This document shows, in pieces, positions 6,272-6,778 of a stretch of DNA of 6,778 bases (positions are counted from its first letter, which is position 1; each line of letters starts with the position of its first letter). Below the pieces are notes generated by a model, which saw nothing but the letters and a program-made list of their open reading frames with translations, made no database searches and was not told the DNA's origin. The translations under genes and the position numbers were made by a program. This stretch comes from JBCCYM01 sp039190005 (GTDB taxonomy: Bacteria; Pseudomonadota; Gammaproteobacteria; UBA12402), in assembly GCA_039190005.1 (NCBI GenBank), contig JBCCYM010000078.1:1-6778 (forward strand), in the 5' to 3' direction.

Positions 6272-6676
6272 GTCAATAGTAATGATCCTAACAAAGGTTA
6301 TTTAAATGATTTATTAAAAGACAAAGCCTATAAAATTGGTGTGAATAGTAATATGACCTTAGCAAGTGTGGTACATAACTTGCCATACAGTATTGGCTAC
6401 TGTGACTATAATGCGGCCACATCGAAAAAATTATCCATGGCGTCTTTAATTGTTGGACAAAATAAGGGTAATAAAGGCTTTTTAGTGCGCCCCAGCTTAA
6501 TATCAGCTTACGCGGCGTTAGCTAATATTAATGATAAAAATATTGACATAGCAAGTGATCCCCTGATCAATTTGCCAGGTTATAATAGTTGGCCTATTCT
6601 TATGGCAACTTATATTGTATTGCCAAATAAAGAAACTAGGGATAATGGACAAAAAGTGATGCTAAAAAGCTATTGA
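6272..6676 (+). pseudogene. pstS: Internal fragment of a PstS-like phosphate-binding protein
   Basis: About 134 codons match the middle-to-late part of PstS, the periplasmic phosphate-binding protein of the Pst ABC transporter. IGVNSNMTLASVVHNLPYSIGYCDY aligns with E. coli [25 protein letters not shown] (shared core LP..IGY.(E/D)Y), and SWPILMATYIVLPN with AWPITSTTFILIHK. The open frame runs upstream to 6245 without a stop, but homology is only convincing from about LVNSNDPNKG. The signal peptide and whole N-terminal lobe are missing. The C-terminus stops at LKSY-TGA, where PstS normally continues with about 50 more residues (FDWAYKTG...). No frame downstream resumes the homology. The GTG at 6341 lacks a ribosome binding site and lies mid-domain, so it is not a real start. 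Both ends are cut, so this is a relic in the opposite orientation to the tat genes. Confidence 0.85.
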
Positions 6677-6778
6677 GAAAGTAAGAAATTGATCATTTTG
6701 TTGCGGCGATGTTTTTTTAAACCACGATGAATTTTAAGTTTTTGTTTCCAGTGAGCAAAAGAACCATCACAAGAATTG
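6670..6778 (-). CDS. C-terminal end of an unidentified gene, partial at the right edge
   Basis: On the minus strand a frame open from the window edge (first full codon 6777-6775) runs 35 codons to TAG (6672-6670). It reads NSCDGSFAHWKQKLKIHRG, then LKKHRRNKMINFLLSQ. The product end is strongly basic and I do not recognise it. Its stop overlaps the last codons of the pstS relic by 7 bp in convergent orientation, which fits a junction created by rearrangement. It is too short to separate with confidence from a chance open frame. Confidence 0.35.
   Translation of the reverse strand, partial: NSCDGSFAHWKQKLKIHRGLKKHRRNKMINFLLSQ

Noticed and set aside
6341..6676. A complete 111-residue gene with a GTG start
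   Set aside because: PstS homology continues upstream of the GTG in the same frame, there is no ribosome binding site, and both ends of the family are missing.

Overview
The window reads as accessory DNA from a gammaproteobacterium with a moderately AT-rich genome. The TatA protein is very close to the gammaproteobacterial form (GISIWQL...LFGTKK...IG.DLG.SI.GFK). Host-associated Legionellales (Legionella, Coxiella, Berkiella-like) are my best guess, but no marker in the window proves this. The region shows genome decay: several truncated genes, a dispersed palindromic repeat and a possible insertion-sequence end surround one very large intact gene.

Layout from left to right. Positions 1-91 may be the edge of an IS5/IS903-like insertion sequence, with an 18-bp terminal-repeat-like end at 74-91. 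Positions 159-5489 (minus strand) hold one 1776-residue protein. It has a Tat-like signal motif with RQ in place of RR (residues 51-79), a long N-terminal beta-type region, two bulb-type (B-lectin) domains (about 640-775 and 866-975), a Q/N/S/T/P-rich linker (about 1110-1225) and a helical, partly hydrophobic C-terminal third. Positions 5494-5616 (minus), in the apparent gap before it, encode a 40-codon remnant of TatB that is easily missed. Positions 5655-5849 (minus) are an intact tatA with a TTG start. Positions 5990-6199 (minus) are only the C-terminal quarter of TatC, cut off at a 20-bp ATTCCC-N8-GGGAAT repeat (6208-6227). On the other side of the repeat, 6272-6676 (plus) is an internal fragment of a PstS-type phosphate-binding protein. 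At the right edge, 6670-6778 (minus) may be the last 35 codons of an unidentified gene.

The main interpretation is that tatA, a broken or minimal tatB and the giant lectin gene form one transcription unit on the minus strand. The lectin gene's ribosome binding site lies inside the last codons of tatB. The lectin protein carries what looks like a displaced Tat signal peptide in which one G-to-A transition would have turned RR into RQ. Together with the beheaded tatC, this suggests a former Tat translocase locus linked to its own giant lectin cargo, now partly eroded. Whether export still works, for example with a tatC elsewhere in the genome, cannot be decided from this window.
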